This document shows, one piece after another, positions 45,963-55,917 of a stretch of DNA of 60,666 nt. Under the pieces are notes generated by a model. That model searched no databases. It saw only the letters and a list, made by a program, of their open reading frames with translations, and was not told the origin of the DNA. Location of the stretch: NCBI GenBank assembly GCA_947452785.1, contig CANGDZ010000013.1:1-60666 (forward strand), in the 5' to 3' direction. Made by a program: the position numbers and the translations under genes. Source of the stretch: Comamonadaceae bacterium. GTDB taxonomy: Bacteria; Pseudomonadota; Gammaproteobacteria; Burkholderiales; Burkholderiaceae_C. Position 1 is the stretch's first letter. Every line of letters begins with the position of its first letter.

Positions 45963-47777
45963 ATGCAAAAATCTCAAAGTTCAGTCCCTGTTTCGTCGCC
46001 CACCGTGACCTTGGCCACGGTAGACGATATGCGCCAACGCATCCGCAGCAAAAGCAAACTCAAGGGCCGTCAAACCGACGATGCGTCCTTGGCGGCCGTG
46101 CGCGCCCTGCTGGGGGAAGCGCCCCATCGGCGCGACCTGTTGATTGAACATCTGCATGTGCTGAATGACCATTTTGGCGGGCTGCACGATCACCATCTGG
46201 CGGCCTTGGCCAAAGAGATGAATATCCCGATGGCCGAGGTCTACGAGGTCGCCACTTTCTACCATCACTTTGAAGTCATCAAGGGAGACGAGGTCGCACC
46301 GGGCCTGACAGTGCGAGTCTGCGACGGCCTGAGCTGCGAGTTGGCAGGCGCGCAAGATTTATTGGCCCGATTGCCGCAGATTTTGGGTCGCGACGATGTG
46401 CGTGTGATCGCCGCGCCTTGCATTGGCCGCTGCGAGCAAGCGCCTGCGGTGGTGGTGCACCAGCATCCGGTGCCCTATGCTACGGTTGAAAGCGTGGCCC
46501 AGGCGGTAAACGCCAGCCTGCACAGCCACCCCATGGCTTCAGACCAAGCCCGGTTTGATGCCGCAGCGCTGGCAGAGCAATCGGTGTCGCCTGTGTCCGA
46601 TGTCCACACCGCACCGGCCTATGTGGGTCTGGAGGCGTATTTGGCGCAGGGCGGTTATGCCTTGCTGAAAAACGTGGCTTCAGGCCGCTTGGATTTGGAG
46701 TCTTGCATCAAAGCCATGGAAGACTCGGGCCTGCGCGGCCTGGGCGGCGCGGGCTTTCCGGCCGGACGCAAATGGCGCATCGTGCGAGATCAGCCAGCGC
46801 CCAAGCTGATGGCGGTGAACATTGACGAGGGTGAACCTGGCACCTTCAAAGACCGCACTTACCTTGAACGAGATCCGCACCGTTTTCTGGAAGGCATGCT
46901 GGTGGCCGCGCAGGTGGTGGGAATTGACGCTTGCTACATTTATTTGCGCGACGAATACCACGGCTGCCGCGCCCTGTTAGAGGCCGAGCTGGACAAGCTG
47001 CGCGCCAACCCGCCGTGCACCTTGCCCTTGATCGAGTTGCGCCGCGGTGCCGGCGCCTACATCTGCGGTGAAGAGTCCGCCATGATCGAGAGCATCGAGG
47101 GCAAACGCGGCGAGCCCCGCATGCGCCCGCCCTATATTGCCCAGGTCGGCCTGTTTGGCCGGCCCACGTTGGAGCACAACTTTGAGACCCTGTATTGGGT
47201 GCGCGACATTGTGCAGCGCGGCCCGCAATGGTTCAGCAGTTTTGGTCGCAATGGGCGCAAGGGCTTGCGCAGTTTCAGCGTCAGTGGGCGCGTCAAACAT
47301 CCCGGTGTGAAGCTGGCACCGGCCGGCATCACGGTGAAAGAGTTGATCAACGACTACTGCGGTGGCATGGCGCCAGGCCATGAGTTGTATGCCTACCTGC
47401 CCGGCGGCGCCTCGGGCGGTATCTTGCCCGCCAGCATGGGCGATATTCCATTGGACTTTGACACCTTGCAGCCCTATGGTTGCTTTATCGGCTCGGCAGC
47501 GGTCATCGTGCTGGGTCATCACGACAAAGCGCGTGACGCCGCCACCAACATGATGCGTTTCTTTGCGCATGAGAGTTGCGGCCAGTGCACACCTTGCCGG
47601 GTCGGTACCGCCAAGGCCGTGGCCCTGATGGATCAGCCGGTGTGGGACAACAACACCTTGGAAGACCTCAACACCGTCATGACCGATGCCTCGATTTGTG
47701 GCCTGGGTCAAGCGGCGCCTAACCCTGTGCGTTGCGTACAAAAATATTTCGCTGCAGAAATAGGAGCTTCACTGTGA
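45963..47777 (+). CDS. fdsB: NAD-dependent formate dehydrogenase, fused gamma-beta subunit (FdsG-FdsB)
   Basis: 604 aa. Residues about 20-185 are a NuoE/FdsG domain with the 2Fe-2S cysteines Cys120, 125, 153 and 157. The rest is a NuoF/FdsB domain with the FMN/NADH-binding GLRGLGGAGFPAGRKW, VNIDEGEPGTFKDR and GAYICGEESAMIESIEG, and the 4Fe-4S motif ESCGQCTPCRVG. It passes electrons from FdsA to NAD+. Separate genes in Cupriavidus, fused here, as in Methylorubrum Fdh1. The end overlaps fdsA. Confidence 0.93.
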   Translation: MQKSQSSVPVSSPTVTLATVDDMRQRIRSKSKLKGRQTDDASLAAVRALLGEAPHRRDLLIEHLHVLNDHFGGLHDHHLAALAKEMNIPMAEVYEVATFYHHFEVIKGDEVAPGLTVRVCDGLSCELAGAQDLLARLPQILGRDDVRVIAAPCIGRCEQAPAVVVHQHPVPYATVESVAQAVNASLHSHPMASDQARFDAAALAEQSVSPVSDVHTAPAYVGLEAYLAQGGYALLKNVASGRLDLESCIKAMEDSGLRGLGGAGFPAGRKWRIVRDQPAPKLMAVNIDEGEPGTFKDRTYLERDPHRFLEGMLVAAQVVGIDACYIYLRDEYHGCRALLEAELDKLRANPPCTLPLIELRRGAGAYICGEESAMIESIEGKRGEPRMRPPYIAQVGLFGRPTLEHNFETLYWVRDIVQRGPQWFSSFGRNGRKGLRSFSVSGRVKHPGVKLAPAGITVKELINDYCGGMAPGHELYAYLPGGASGGILPASMGDIPLDFDTLQPYGCFIGSAAVIVLGHHDKARDAATNMMRFFAHESCGQCTPCRVGTAKAVALMDQPVWDNNTLEDLNTVMTDASICGLGQAAPNPVRCVQKYFAAEIGASL

Positions 47778-50740
47778 ACGCACCCGCCTCTTTGTCCGAA
47801 GTGACGATCAAAACCGTTGAATTTAAGCTCGACGCGCAAACCATCCATGCTTACGAGGGCGAGACCATCCTCAAGGCCGCCAAGCGCCATGGCATCGACA
47901 TTCCCCATCTTTGCTACAAAGATGGCTACCGCGCCGATGGCAATTGCCGCGCCTGCGTGGTCGAGATCGCCGGTGAACGCACCCTGGCGCCCAGTTGCTG
48001 CCGCAGCGCCACCGAGGGCATGCAAGTGCAAGCGAACAGCGAGCGGGCGGTGAAAAGCCAAAAAATGGTGCTGGAGATGCTGCTGTCGGACATGCCTGAT
48101 GTGGGCTACAAATGGAACGATGCAGACATGACCGGTCAGGGTGCAGCCACAGGCAGCGGCCAGCACGGAGAGCTGAGCGACTGGGCGAGCCGCATGGCCG
48201 TGACGGTGCGCCCCGAACTCAAAGCCCTGCGCCGTCAGCAGCCTCAGACCGATGTCTCCCATCCCGCCATGGCCATCAATTTGGATGCCTGTATCCAGTG
48301 CAACCGCTGCGTGCGGGCCTGCCGTGAAGAGCAGGTCAATGGCGTCATCGGTTACGCCTCGCGCGGCGCGCACAGCGAAATCGTTTTTGACCTGGGTGAC
48401 CCCATGGGCGAAAGCACCTGTGTTGCCTGCGGCGAATGCGTCCAAGCCTGCCCCACCGGCGCGCTGATGCCCAAGACCCAAGTGGGCACGCAGGTGGTGG
48501 ATAAAAAAGTCGACTCGGTATGCCCGTTTTGCGGCGTCGGTTGTTTGCTGACCTACAACGTCAAGGACAACGTGATTGTGAGCGTGGACGGGCGCGACGG
48601 GCCGGCCAACCACAGCCGCTTGTGCGTCAAGGGCCGGTTCGGCTTTGACTATGCCGCAAGCCCGCAACGCCTGACCGTGCCGCTGATCCGCAAGAGCGGC
48701 GTGGGCAAAGACCCGGAGTTGTTGAACCGTTTGAACCGAGACAGTGCCGATTGGTCTGAGGTGTTTAGAGAAGCCACCTGGGGCGAAGCGCTGGCGCTGG
48801 GCGCTGGCCAGTTGAAAGGCTTGCGCGACCAATTTGGCCCCAAGGCGCTGGCCGGTTTTGGTTCTGCCAAAGGCAGCAACGAAGAAGCTTATTTGTTTCA
48901 AAAGTTGGTGCGCACCGGCTTTGGCTCGAACAACGTCGACCATTGCACCCGCTTGTGCCATGCGTCCAGCGTGGCCGCACTTCTTGAAGGCGTGGGCTCA
49001 GGCGCTGTGAGCAACCAGGTGAATGACGTTGAGCATTCCGACCTGATTTTTGTCATCGGCTCCAACCCGACCTCCAACCATCCAGTGGCCGCCACTTGGA
49101 TGAAAAATGCCGCCCAGCGCGGCGCCAAAATTGTGTTGGCCGATCCGCGCATCACCGACATCGGCAAGCACGCCTGGCGCACCCTGCAGTTCAAGGCCGA
49201 TACCGATGTGGCCATGCTCAACGCCTTGATCCATGTGGTGATTGAAGAAGGCCTGGCCGACCAGGACTTCATCGCCAAAAGGGCCAACAACTTTGAAGCT
49301 TTGCGTGAAAACGTCAAAGGCTACAGCCCGGAGGCGATGGCACCGATTTGCGGCATTCCGGCGCAAACCTTGCGCGAAGTCGCGCGTGAGTTTGCCAAGG
49401 CCAAAGGCGCCATGATTTTGTGGGGCATGGGCGTGAGTCAGCACGTGCATGGCACCGACAACGCGCGCTGCCTGATTGCTTTGGTCACTGTGACCGGACA
49501 GATCGGCAAGCCCGGCGCTGGTTTGCATCCGCTACGCGGCCAAAATAATGTGCAAGGCGCCTCTGACGCGGGCCTGATCCCGATGATGTTTCCCAACTAC
49601 CAGCGCGTCACCAACGCTGGGGCGCATACCTGGTTTGAAGACTTTTGGGATGCCAAGCTGGACGATCAACCCGGATACACCGTGGTGGAAATCATGCACA
49701 AAATCTTGGCGCCTGAGGCCGATGCGCACAAGATTCGCGGCATGTACATCATGGGAGAAAACCCCGCCATGAGCGACCCCGACCTGAACCATGCGCGCCA
49801 CGCCCTGGCCAGTTTGGAGCATCTGGTCGTGCAAGACATCTTCATGACCGAGACCGCTTGGCTGGCCGATGTGGTGCTGCCCGCCACGGCTTGGCCCGAG
49901 AAAAACGGCACGGTGAGCAACACCGATCGCATGGTGCAACTGGGCAAGCAAGCCATCGATCCGCCGGGGCTGGCCAAGCCCGACTTGTGGATCATCCAAG
50001 AGATGGCCCAGCGCATTGGCGGCTATGCCACGCATGCCCAAGCCCTGTCGAGCGAGGCGGGTGAGCATGGACGAGGACGCCCTTTGGCTTGCGGCTACGA
50101 GGGCGAGTTTGACGGTGTGGCCGAGGTCTATGACGAAATGCGCCGTGCCATGCACACCGCCATTTCGGGCATCACCTGGGAGCGCTTGCAACGCGAGTCC
50201 AGTGTCACCTACCCTTGTTTGAGTGCCGAAGATCCCGGCGCACCCACCGTGTTTCTGAACCACTTTGACACGGTGGACGGCCGGGTCAATCTGGTGCCTG
50301 CCGACATCATTCCGGCCAATGAACGCCCGGACCTTGACTTCCCCTTTGTCTTGATCACAGGCCGTCAACTCGAGCACTGGCACACGGGCAGCATGACCCG
50401 CCGTGCCACCGTTTTGGACGCCATCGAGCCGATGGCCACCGCGTCCATGTGCGGCGCTGATCTGGCAGCCATGGGGCTGGAGACGGGCGATGTCATCACC
50501 ATCCAGTCGCGCCGAGGCCGCGTGGCGATTCATGTGCGCCGCGACGACGGTACACCGCAGGGCGCTGTGTTCGTTCCTTTTGCCTACTATGAGGCGGCGG
50601 CCAACTTGATGACCAATGCGGCGCTGGACCCGTTCGGCAAAATCCCCGAATTCAAGTACTGCGCCGTCGCCATTCAGGCTGGCGGCGAGCCGTCAGCGGT
50701 TGAGGGCTACGGCACCCATGCGTTGTCTGGCACAAGTTAA
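47774..50740 (+). CDS. fdsA: NAD-dependent formate dehydrogenase, catalytic alpha subunit
   Basis: 988 aa. GTG start at 47774 with AGGAG 7 bp upstream, overlapping the fdsB stop (GTGA). N-terminal NuoG-like 2Fe-2S domain (CRAC motif), a 2x4Fe-4S ferredoxin segment (CIQCNRCVRAC, CVACGECVQAC), a further cluster at CPFCGVGC, then the molybdopterin catalytic domain with the metal-ligand Cys in NVDHCTRLCHASSVAAL and a MopB C-terminal domain. A Cys, not selenocysteine, enzyme. Oxidises formate to CO2. Confidence 0.95.
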   Translation: MNAPASLSEVTIKTVEFKLDAQTIHAYEGETILKAAKRHGIDIPHLCYKDGYRADGNCRACVVEIAGERTLAPSCCRSATEGMQVQANSERAVKSQKMVLEMLLSDMPDVGYKWNDADMTGQGAATGSGQHGELSDWASRMAVTVRPELKALRRQQPQTDVSHPAMAINLDACIQCNRCVRACREEQVNGVIGYASRGAHSEIVFDLGDPMGESTCVACGECVQACPTGALMPKTQVGTQVVDKKVDSVCPFCGVGCLLTYNVKDNVIVSVDGRDGPANHSRLCVKGRFGFDYAASPQRLTVPLIRKSGVGKDPELLNRLNRDSADWSEVFREATWGEALALGAGQLKGLRDQFGPKALAGFGSAKGSNEEAYLFQKLVRTGFGSNNVDHCTRLCHASSVAALLEGVGSGAVSNQVNDVEHSDLIFVIGSNPTSNHPVAATWMKNAAQRGAKIVLADPRITDIGKHAWRTLQFKADTDVAMLNALIHVVIEEGLADQDFIAKRANNFEALRENVKGYSPEAMAPICGIPAQTLREVAREFAKAKGAMILWGMGVSQHVHGTDNARCLIALVTVTGQIGKPGAGLHPLRGQNNVQGASDAGLIPMMFPNYQRVTNAGAHTWFEDFWDAKLDDQPGYTVVEIMHKILAPEADAHKIRGMYIMGENPAMSDPDLNHARHALASLEHLVVQDIFMTETAWLADVVLPATAWPEKNGTVSNTDRMVQLGKQAIDPPGLAKPDLWIIQEMAQRIGGYATHAQALSSEAGEHGRGRPLACGYEGEFDGVAEVYDEMRRAMHTAISGITWERLQRESSVTYPCLSAEDPGAPTVFLNHFDTVDGRVNLVPADIIPANERPDLDFPFVLITGRQLEHWHTGSMTRRATVLDAIEPMATASMCGADLAAMGLETGDVITIQSRRGRVAIHVRRDDGTPQGAVFVPFAYYEAAANLMTNAALDPFGKIPEFKYCAVAIQAGGEPSAVEGYGTHALSGTS

Positions 50741-50743
50741 GGG

Positions 50744-51655
50744 ATGGCTGCAGTGAGTCCGTTGCCGGGCGCGGCCTCAAGCCAGGCTTGCCTGAGCGTG
50801 GCCAAACCCCATATGACCCAAGCCAGCGCGGACCTGACCCAGGGCGTGCAGGTGATCAACGAGTTCGGTGAGACCAGCACCATCTCCATCCCGGCCGAGC
50901 GGGCCTTGACGGTGTATCTGGACAAGCGCGAATTGGTCACGCTGATGACCCTGGGCGCGCACCCAGAGTGGCTGGTGTTGGGTTTTTTGCGCAACCAGCG
51001 CTTGATCGTTTCGGTGGATGAAATCGAATCCATCACCGTGGACTGGTCGATCGGTGAAGGTGAGCTGGGCCAACCCGGCGTGGCCGCCGTCAAAACGCGC
51101 CGCGGTGTGGCCGAGACACCCAAAGCCCCTCGGGTGGTCACCACCGGATGCGGGCAGGGCAGCGTGTTTGGGGATTTGATGAGCGACATCGACGCCATCG
51201 TGTTGGCGCCGGCGCAGATCACCCAAGCCACTTTGTACAGCCTGGTCAACGCCATCCGCATCCAAGAGACCACTTACAAATCGGCCGGCTCGGTCCATGC
51301 CTGCGCCCTGTTTCAGGGTGACGAAATGCGCATGTTTGTCGAAGACGTGGGTCGCCACAACGCGGTGGACACGATTGCTGGCTGGATGTGGATGCACGAT
51401 GTGTCTGGCGATGACAAAGTCTTCTACACCACCGGGAGACTGACAAGCGAGATGGTGATCAAGTCCGCGCAAATGGGCGTGCCCATTGCCGTGTCGCGCA
51501 GCGGCATCACGCAAATGGGCTTAGACGTGGCCCTGCGCGTGGGCTTGTGCGCGATTGGCCGCGCCACGAACAAACGGTTTTTGTGCTTCAGCGCGCCCGA
51601 GCGGCTGATCTGGCAGCCTGAAGCTGCGCCGTCCAAGGACAAGCTAAAACCGTAG
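50744..51655 (+). CDS. fdhD: Formate dehydrogenase sulfurtransferase FdhD
   Basis: 303 aa. Delivers sulfur to the molybdenum cofactor, needed for formate dehydrogenase activity. Motifs: TTGCGQGSVFGDL (CxxC-like active region), SVHACALFQGDEMRMFVEDV followed by GRHNAVDTIAG, and FYTTGRLTSEMVIK. Longer N-terminus than the E. coli protein. It starts 3 bp after fdsA and completes the operon; no fdsC or fdsD is seen. Confidence 0.93.
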   Translation: MAAVSPLPGAASSQACLSVAKPHMTQASADLTQGVQVINEFGETSTISIPAERALTVYLDKRELVTLMTLGAHPEWLVLGFLRNQRLIVSVDEIESITVDWSIGEGELGQPGVAAVKTRRGVAETPKAPRVVTTGCGQGSVFGDLMSDIDAIVLAPAQITQATLYSLVNAIRIQETTYKSAGSVHACALFQGDEMRMFVEDVGRHNAVDTIAGWMWMHDVSGDDKVFYTTGRLTSEMVIKSAQMGVPIAVSRSGITQMGLDVALRVGLCAIGRATNKRFLCFSAPERLIWQPEAAPSKDKLKP

Positions 51656-51674
51656 CCCTGCACGGAATGCAGGG
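51656..51674. terminator. Hairpin after fdhD
   Basis: CCCTGCA-CGGAA-TGCAGGG perfect 7-bp stem immediately after the fdhD stop. No T-run, so a weak or rho-assisted terminator at best. Confidence 0.4.
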
Positions 51675-51693
51675 TATGGGTTAAGGTGCGGGC

Positions 51694-54231
51694 ATGCATG
51701 TGAATTTACGTTTGGCCCTGGCCCTGGGATGGCGCAACCTGTGGCGCGATCTGCGCGCCGGCGAGTTGCGCTTATTGATGGTTTCGGTCACTTTGGCGGT
51801 GGCCGCCTTGACCGCTGTGGGCTTTTTTGCCGATCGTTTGCAAGCCGGTTTGTGGCGCGATGCGCGTCAAATGCTGGGCGGTGATGCGGTGGTGGTGAGC
51901 GACAAGCTCACGCCGCCAGTCATGCAGAACGAGGCCGAGCGCAGCGGTTTGCTACGCAACACCTCCATCACTTTTCCGACCATGGCGCGCGCGATCAATG
52001 GTGCGAGCAAACTGGTGGCCTTGAAAGCGGTGAGCCCCGGTTACCCCTTGCGTGGGCAGTTGCAGCTCATCACGGGCAATGCCGTTGACCCCACGGCGCA
52101 TCCCGCCTCGGGCATTCCCGCCCCCGGCCAGGTCTGGGTCGATGCCGGTGTGCTCGAAAGTTTGGGCTTGACCCAAGGCGATGCGTTGCAATTGGGCGAG
52201 CGACGTTTACAAATTAGCGCGGTGATTGCCCAAGAGCCGGACCGAGGTGCGGGCTTTATGAATTTTTCGCCGCGCGTCATGCTCAATCAAGCCGACCTGG
52301 CCGCCACCGGTCTGGTGCAACCGGCCAGCCGCGTGACGTATCGGATGGCGGTGGTGGGCAGCGGGCCGCAAGCGGATGCCAGCGCCAAAACCTATGCCGC
52401 TTGGGCGCGTCGCCAAGTGGAGCAGGGCCTGGTGCGCGGCGTGCAGGTGGAGTCGCTGGAGAGCGGTCGCCCTGAAATGCGCCAAACCCTGGACCGGGCC
52501 GAGAAATTCCTCAACCTTGTGGCATTGTTGGCGGCCTTGCTCTGCGCCGTGGCGGTGGCCTTGGCGGCGCGCACCTTTGCTGCGCGGCATTTGGACGGCT
52601 GCGCTTTGCTGCGCGTGTTGGGGCAAAGTCAGCGCACTTTGACGTTGAGCTACAGCTTTGAATTTGTCACCGCCGGCCTGATGGCCAGCACTTTGGGCGT
52701 GCTGCTGGGCTGGTTGCTGCACCATGTGTTTGTCTGGGTGTTGGCTGGCTTGGTGGACACGGCCTTGCCGCCTGCCAGTGGCTACCCGGTAGCGCTGGGC
52801 TTGGGCATGGGCCTGACTTTGCTGCTTGCCTTTGGCTTGCCGCCGGTGTTGCAGCTGGCGCAGGTGCCACCGCTGCGCGTGATACGCCGCGATGTGGGTG
52901 CCCTGCGACCTGCTGCGGCCGGCGTCATGGGCCTGGGTTTGCTGGGCTTTGCGGTGGCGCTGTTGCTGGCCAGCAGCGATGTGCAGCTGGGCTTGATCAC
53001 CGTGGGGGGCTTCGCCGTAGCCGCTTTGCTGTTCGCCGGCGGCGGCTGGCTGGCGCTGTGGCTGATTGGCCGCATGATGCCGGGCGAGCATGCGCCGCGC
53101 TGGCTGCGGCTGGCCACGCGCCAGGTCACGGCCCGGCCGGTGTATGCCATGGTGCAGACCAGTGCCTTGTCCTTGGGTTTGCTGGCGCTGGTGTTGCTGG
53201 TCTTGCTGCGCACCGATCTGATCAGCAGCTGGCGCCAAGCCACGCCGGCCAACGCACCGGATCGCTTCGTCATCAATGTGCAACCCGAGCAAGCCCAGCC
53301 TTTTCAAGCCGCCTTGGCCCAAGCGGGCGTGCAGGGCTATGACTGGTACCCGATGATCCGTGGCCGCTTGGTCGCCATCAATGGCCGCGCCATCAACCCG
53401 ACCGACTACCCGCAAGAGCGCGCCAAGCGGCTGGTGGACCGCGAGTTCAATTTGTCGGCCAGCGCGCAGCGGCCAGCGCACAACCCGGTGGTGGCCGGGC
53501 GCTGGCAAGACAACGAGGCGGGTGCTGTGAGTGTGGAAGAGGGCATTGCCACCACGTTGGGCTTAAATTTGGGCGACAGCTTGCAGTTTGATGTGGCCGG
53601 GGTGCAAACCACCTCGCGCATCACCTCGCTGCGTAAGGTGGATTGGGGCTCCATGCGGGCCAACTTTTTTGTCATGTATCCGGTGGAGAGCTTGCCCGAT
53701 GTGCCGCTGACCTACATGGCGGCTTTCAAAGGGCCGGCGCAAAAAGGCTTTGACAATGCCTTGGTGCAGCAGTTCCCCAACATCACCAGCGTGGACATGC
53801 GCGCCACGCTGCAGCAGGTGCAAAACGTGATCGACCAGGTGATCCACGCCGTCGAATTTTTGTTTGCCTTCACGCTGGCTGCCGGCCTGATGGTGCTGAT
53901 GGCCGCCGTGACCGCCACCCGCGACGACCGTACGCGCGACTTTGCCATCATGCGCGCCTTGGGCGCCAGCAGCACCTTGCTGGCCCAGGTGCAGCGCGCC
54001 GAGCTGTGGGGCGTGGGCATGCTGGCCGGCTTCATGGCCAGCAGCGCCGCCATGGCGGTGGGCTGGGCCATGGCCCACTATGCGTTTGAATTCAACTGGA
54101 CTGCCGCCTGGTACGTGCCCTTTGCTGGCGCTGTGGCCGGTGGCCTGCTGGCCTGGGTGGCCGGTTGGTGGGGCTTGGCGGGTGTGCTGAAACAACCGGT
54201 GGCGCAAACCCTGCGGCAAGCCGCGTCCTGA
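51694..54231 (+). CDS. FtsX-like ABC transporter permease (YbbP type)
   Basis: 845 aa. An N-terminal membrane anchor is followed by a large periplasmic MacB-like domain. A first FtsX block with several helices spans about 265-480, a second periplasmic domain lies at about 500-690, and a final three-helix FtsX block at about 710-840 (RDDRTRDFAIMRALGASSTL). This duplicated layout matches YbbP/LolC-like permeases acting on envelope lipids or lipoproteins. The matching ATPase (YbbA type) is not in the window. Confidence 0.87.
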   Translation: MHVNLRLALALGWRNLWRDLRAGELRLLMVSVTLAVAALTAVGFFADRLQAGLWRDARQMLGGDAVVVSDKLTPPVMQNEAERSGLLRNTSITFPTMARAINGASKLVALKAVSPGYPLRGQLQLITGNAVDPTAHPASGIPAPGQVWVDAGVLESLGLTQGDALQLGERRLQISAVIAQEPDRGAGFMNFSPRVMLNQADLAATGLVQPASRVTYRMAVVGSGPQADASAKTYAAWARRQVEQGLVRGVQVESLESGRPEMRQTLDRAEKFLNLVALLAALLCAVAVALAARTFAARHLDGCALLRVLGQSQRTLTLSYSFEFVTAGLMASTLGVLLGWLLHHVFVWVLAGLVDTALPPASGYPVALGLGMGLTLLLAFGLPPVLQLAQVPPLRVIRRDVGALRPAAAGVMGLGLLGFAVALLLASSDVQLGLITVGGFAVAALLFAGGGWLALWLIGRMMPGEHAPRWLRLATRQVTARPVYAMVQTSALSLGLLALVLLVLLRTDLISSWRQATPANAPDRFVINVQPEQAQPFQAALAQAGVQGYDWYPMIRGRLVAINGRAINPTDYPQERAKRLVDREFNLSASAQRPAHNPVVAGRWQDNEAGAVSVEEGIATTLGLNLGDSLQFDVAGVQTTSRITSLRKVDWGSMRANFFVMYPVESLPDVPLTYMAAFKGPAQKGFDNALVQQFPNITSVDMRATLQQVQNVIDQVIHAVEFLFAFTLAAGLMVLMAAVTATRDDRTRDFAIMRALGASSTLLAQVQRAELWGVGMLAGFMASSAAMAVGWAMAHYAFEFNWTAAWYVPFAGAVAGGLLAWVAGWWGLAGVLKQPVAQTLRQAAS

Positions 54232-54252
54232 AACCGTCAAGAATTTTGGATC

Positions 54253-54669
54253 ATGTCTATACAAGAACCATCACCCAACACAGAACCCTCTGACTCGCCC
54301 TATGCCTGGGCCGGCGGTGAGGCTTCGGTGCGCGCTCTGGTGGACCGGTTTTACGACCTGATGGACCTGGAGCCAGGCTACAGCGAACTGCGAGCCGTGC
54401 ACGGCCCAGACCTGAGCTCGGCACGCGACAAATTATTTTGGTTTTTGAGCGGCTGGTTGGGCGGCCCGCAGGAATACACCGAGCGCTTTGGCCATCCGCG
54501 TTTGCGCATGCGCCACATGCCGTTTGCGATTGGTATTTTGGAGCGTGACCAGTGGTTGGCCTGCATGGCGCAGGCCATGCGCGAGACCGGCTTGGACCCG
54601 GCTTTGCGTGAGCGCTTGGAGAAAAGCTTTTTTCAAACCGCCGACTGGATGCGCAACCAAAACGTTTGA
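54253..54669 (+). CDS. Truncated hemoglobin, group II (TrbO-like)
   Basis: 138 aa. Small 2-over-2 globin: B-helix Tyr in RALVDRFYDLMD, FLSGWLGGPQEYTERFGHP in the E/F region, the proximal His in RMRHMPFAIG, and the G8 Trp in RDQWLACMAQAM that is typical of group II. These proteins bind O2 or NO and protect against reactive nitrogen or support respiration. It follows the permease gene by 21 bp. Confidence 0.92.
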   Translation: MSIQEPSPNTEPSDSPYAWAGGEASVRALVDRFYDLMDLEPGYSELRAVHGPDLSSARDKLFWFLSGWLGGPQEYTERFGHPRLRMRHMPFAIGILERDQWLACMAQAMRETGLDPALRERLEKSFFQTADWMRNQNV

Positions 54670-54713
54670 ATACCTGTGAGCAGGTGAGGGCGAAGTTCCA
54701 GCACCAGCCGGGT

Positions 54714-55352
54714 TCAATGCCCTGAAGTGAGCAACACCACCAAGGCCCCTGCGCCGCCTTCTGCGGGCTTGGCCTGCACAAAGGCCATCACTTGATTCTT
54801 TTGCACCAACCAGCTGTGCACCTTGGATTTGAGCACCGGCGTTTTGCCCGGTGAGCCCAGCCCCTTGCCATGCACCACGCGCAGGCAACGCAAGCCATGC
54901 TTATGCGCTTCGCGAATGAATGTGGCCAGGGCCAGGCGCGCTTCGTCACTGCGTAGGCCGTGCAAATCAATTTCTTTTTGAATCGACCACTCGCCTTTGC
55001 GCAGCTTGTGCGTGACGTCCCGGCCCACGCCGGGCCGGCGAAAGCTGAGCATCTCATCGGTGTCGAGCAAGGTACTGGCATCGAACTCGTCGCTCAAAGC
55101 GTCGCGCAATACGGCGGCATCGTCTTTTTGCCGCTGCAAGGCCACAGGCGGCACGGGCACGGGCTTTTTGATGGCTTGTTTCTTGTCCGGCAAGGTCTGC
55201 ACCGCCCCCACCGCCATCGAAAACAGGTTTTTGTCAGCATGCGCTTTGCGCGCAGCAGCGGCCAGTGCGGCAGCCCGCGCTACTTCTTCGGTATGCGCTT
55301 GGGCGATTTGTTTATGAACCTGTTTCAGGTCGGCAAGGGTATTGAATTTCAC
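54714..55352 (-). CDS. Smr-domain protein
   Basis: 212 aa from a GTG at 55352, giving the family-like start VKFNTLADLKQVHKQIAQ; a TTG at 55370 is the alternative. A charged, variable N-terminal half is followed by the Smr nuclease-like domain (about 130-205) with DLHGLRSDEARLAL and VVHGKGLGSPGKTPVLKSKV. Smr domains nick branched DNA or cleave RNA. Common single-copy gene in this order. Converges with the globin gene. Confidence 0.87.
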   Translation of the reverse strand: MKFNTLADLKQVHKQIAQAHTEEVARAAALAAAARKAHADKNLFSMAVGAVQTLPDKKQAIKKPVPVPPVALQRQKDDAAVLRDALSDEFDASTLLDTDEMLSFRRPGVGRDVTHKLRKGEWSIQKEIDLHGLRSDEARLALATFIREAHKHGLRCLRVVHGKGLGSPGKTPVLKSKVHSWLVQKNQVMAFVQAKPAEGGAGALVVLLTSGH

Positions 55353-55506
55353 AGAGCTATGTTGCCACAAAGCCCAAGTCCTTCAGTCGGGAACGAACGG
55401 AACTGCGCCAAAGATGCCACTATTTTTGGATCTGACCAAAATCGTCTCAAACTGGCCGTGGCAGTCACCATGCTGTTGTGTGGCGGATGCACGGCCACCC
55501 CGTGAT

Positions 55507-55917
55507 TTATTGGCCCGGATGGACCCAGTTCTCCACTTCGAGCGCAGGCACACGCACGAACTCCGACATGTTGTTCGTCACCAGCACCAAGCCTTCGCTA
55601 CGTGCGTGACCCGCAATGTGAAGGTCATTCACACCGATGGGCTGGCCGAGTTTTTCCAGGTTGGCACGAATGGCGCCATAGTGCTGCGCGGCCTTGGCGC
55701 CGTAGGGGAGAACTTCCAGGCGGCTGCAAAAGTCCTCGATGGCGGACAGGTTCTCGCTCACGCGACTGCTTTTCTCCGCGCCGTGCAAAAGTTCGGCCAG
55801 GGTAATGGCGGAAATGGCCATGCGGCTGGCGTTGGCGTTGAAGGTAGAGAGCACCTCGACAGGTCGCCGCTTCAACACGTAGATAACGATGTTGGTGTCC
55901 AGCAGGTAGCGCAGCAT
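55507..55917 (-). CDS. vapC: VapC-type toxin (PIN-domain RNase)
   Basis: 136 aa. PIN fold with acidic catalytic residues Asp7 (LLDTNI), Glu42 (TLAELLHG), Asp98 (VNDLHIAGHA) and the conserved TNN at 114-116. VapC enzymes cleave tRNA or rRNA. Its ATG overlaps the vapB stop by one base, the typical coupled arrangement. Probably an accessory insertion between the Smr gene and the broken radC. Confidence 0.93.
   Translation of the reverse strand: MLRYLLDTNIVIYVLKRRPVEVLSTFNANASRMAISAITLAELLHGAEKSSRVSENLSAIEDFCSRLEVLPYGAKAAQHYGAIRANLEKLGQPIGVNDLHIAGHARSEGLVLVTNNMSEFVRVPALEVENWVHPGQ

Noticed and set aside
47708-48961. Minus-strand open frame opposite fdsA
   Set aside because: Antisense of iron-sulfur domains; no independent features.
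52207-53508. Minus-strand open frame opposite the FtsX-like permease
   Set aside because: Gln/His-rich shadow translation with no domain.
55470-55505. Tiny lipobox-like peptide (MLLCGGCTATP) on the plus strand
   Set aside because: Only 11 codons, no ribosome-binding site; it may be a fragment of a lipoprotein gene, but nothing supports it further.
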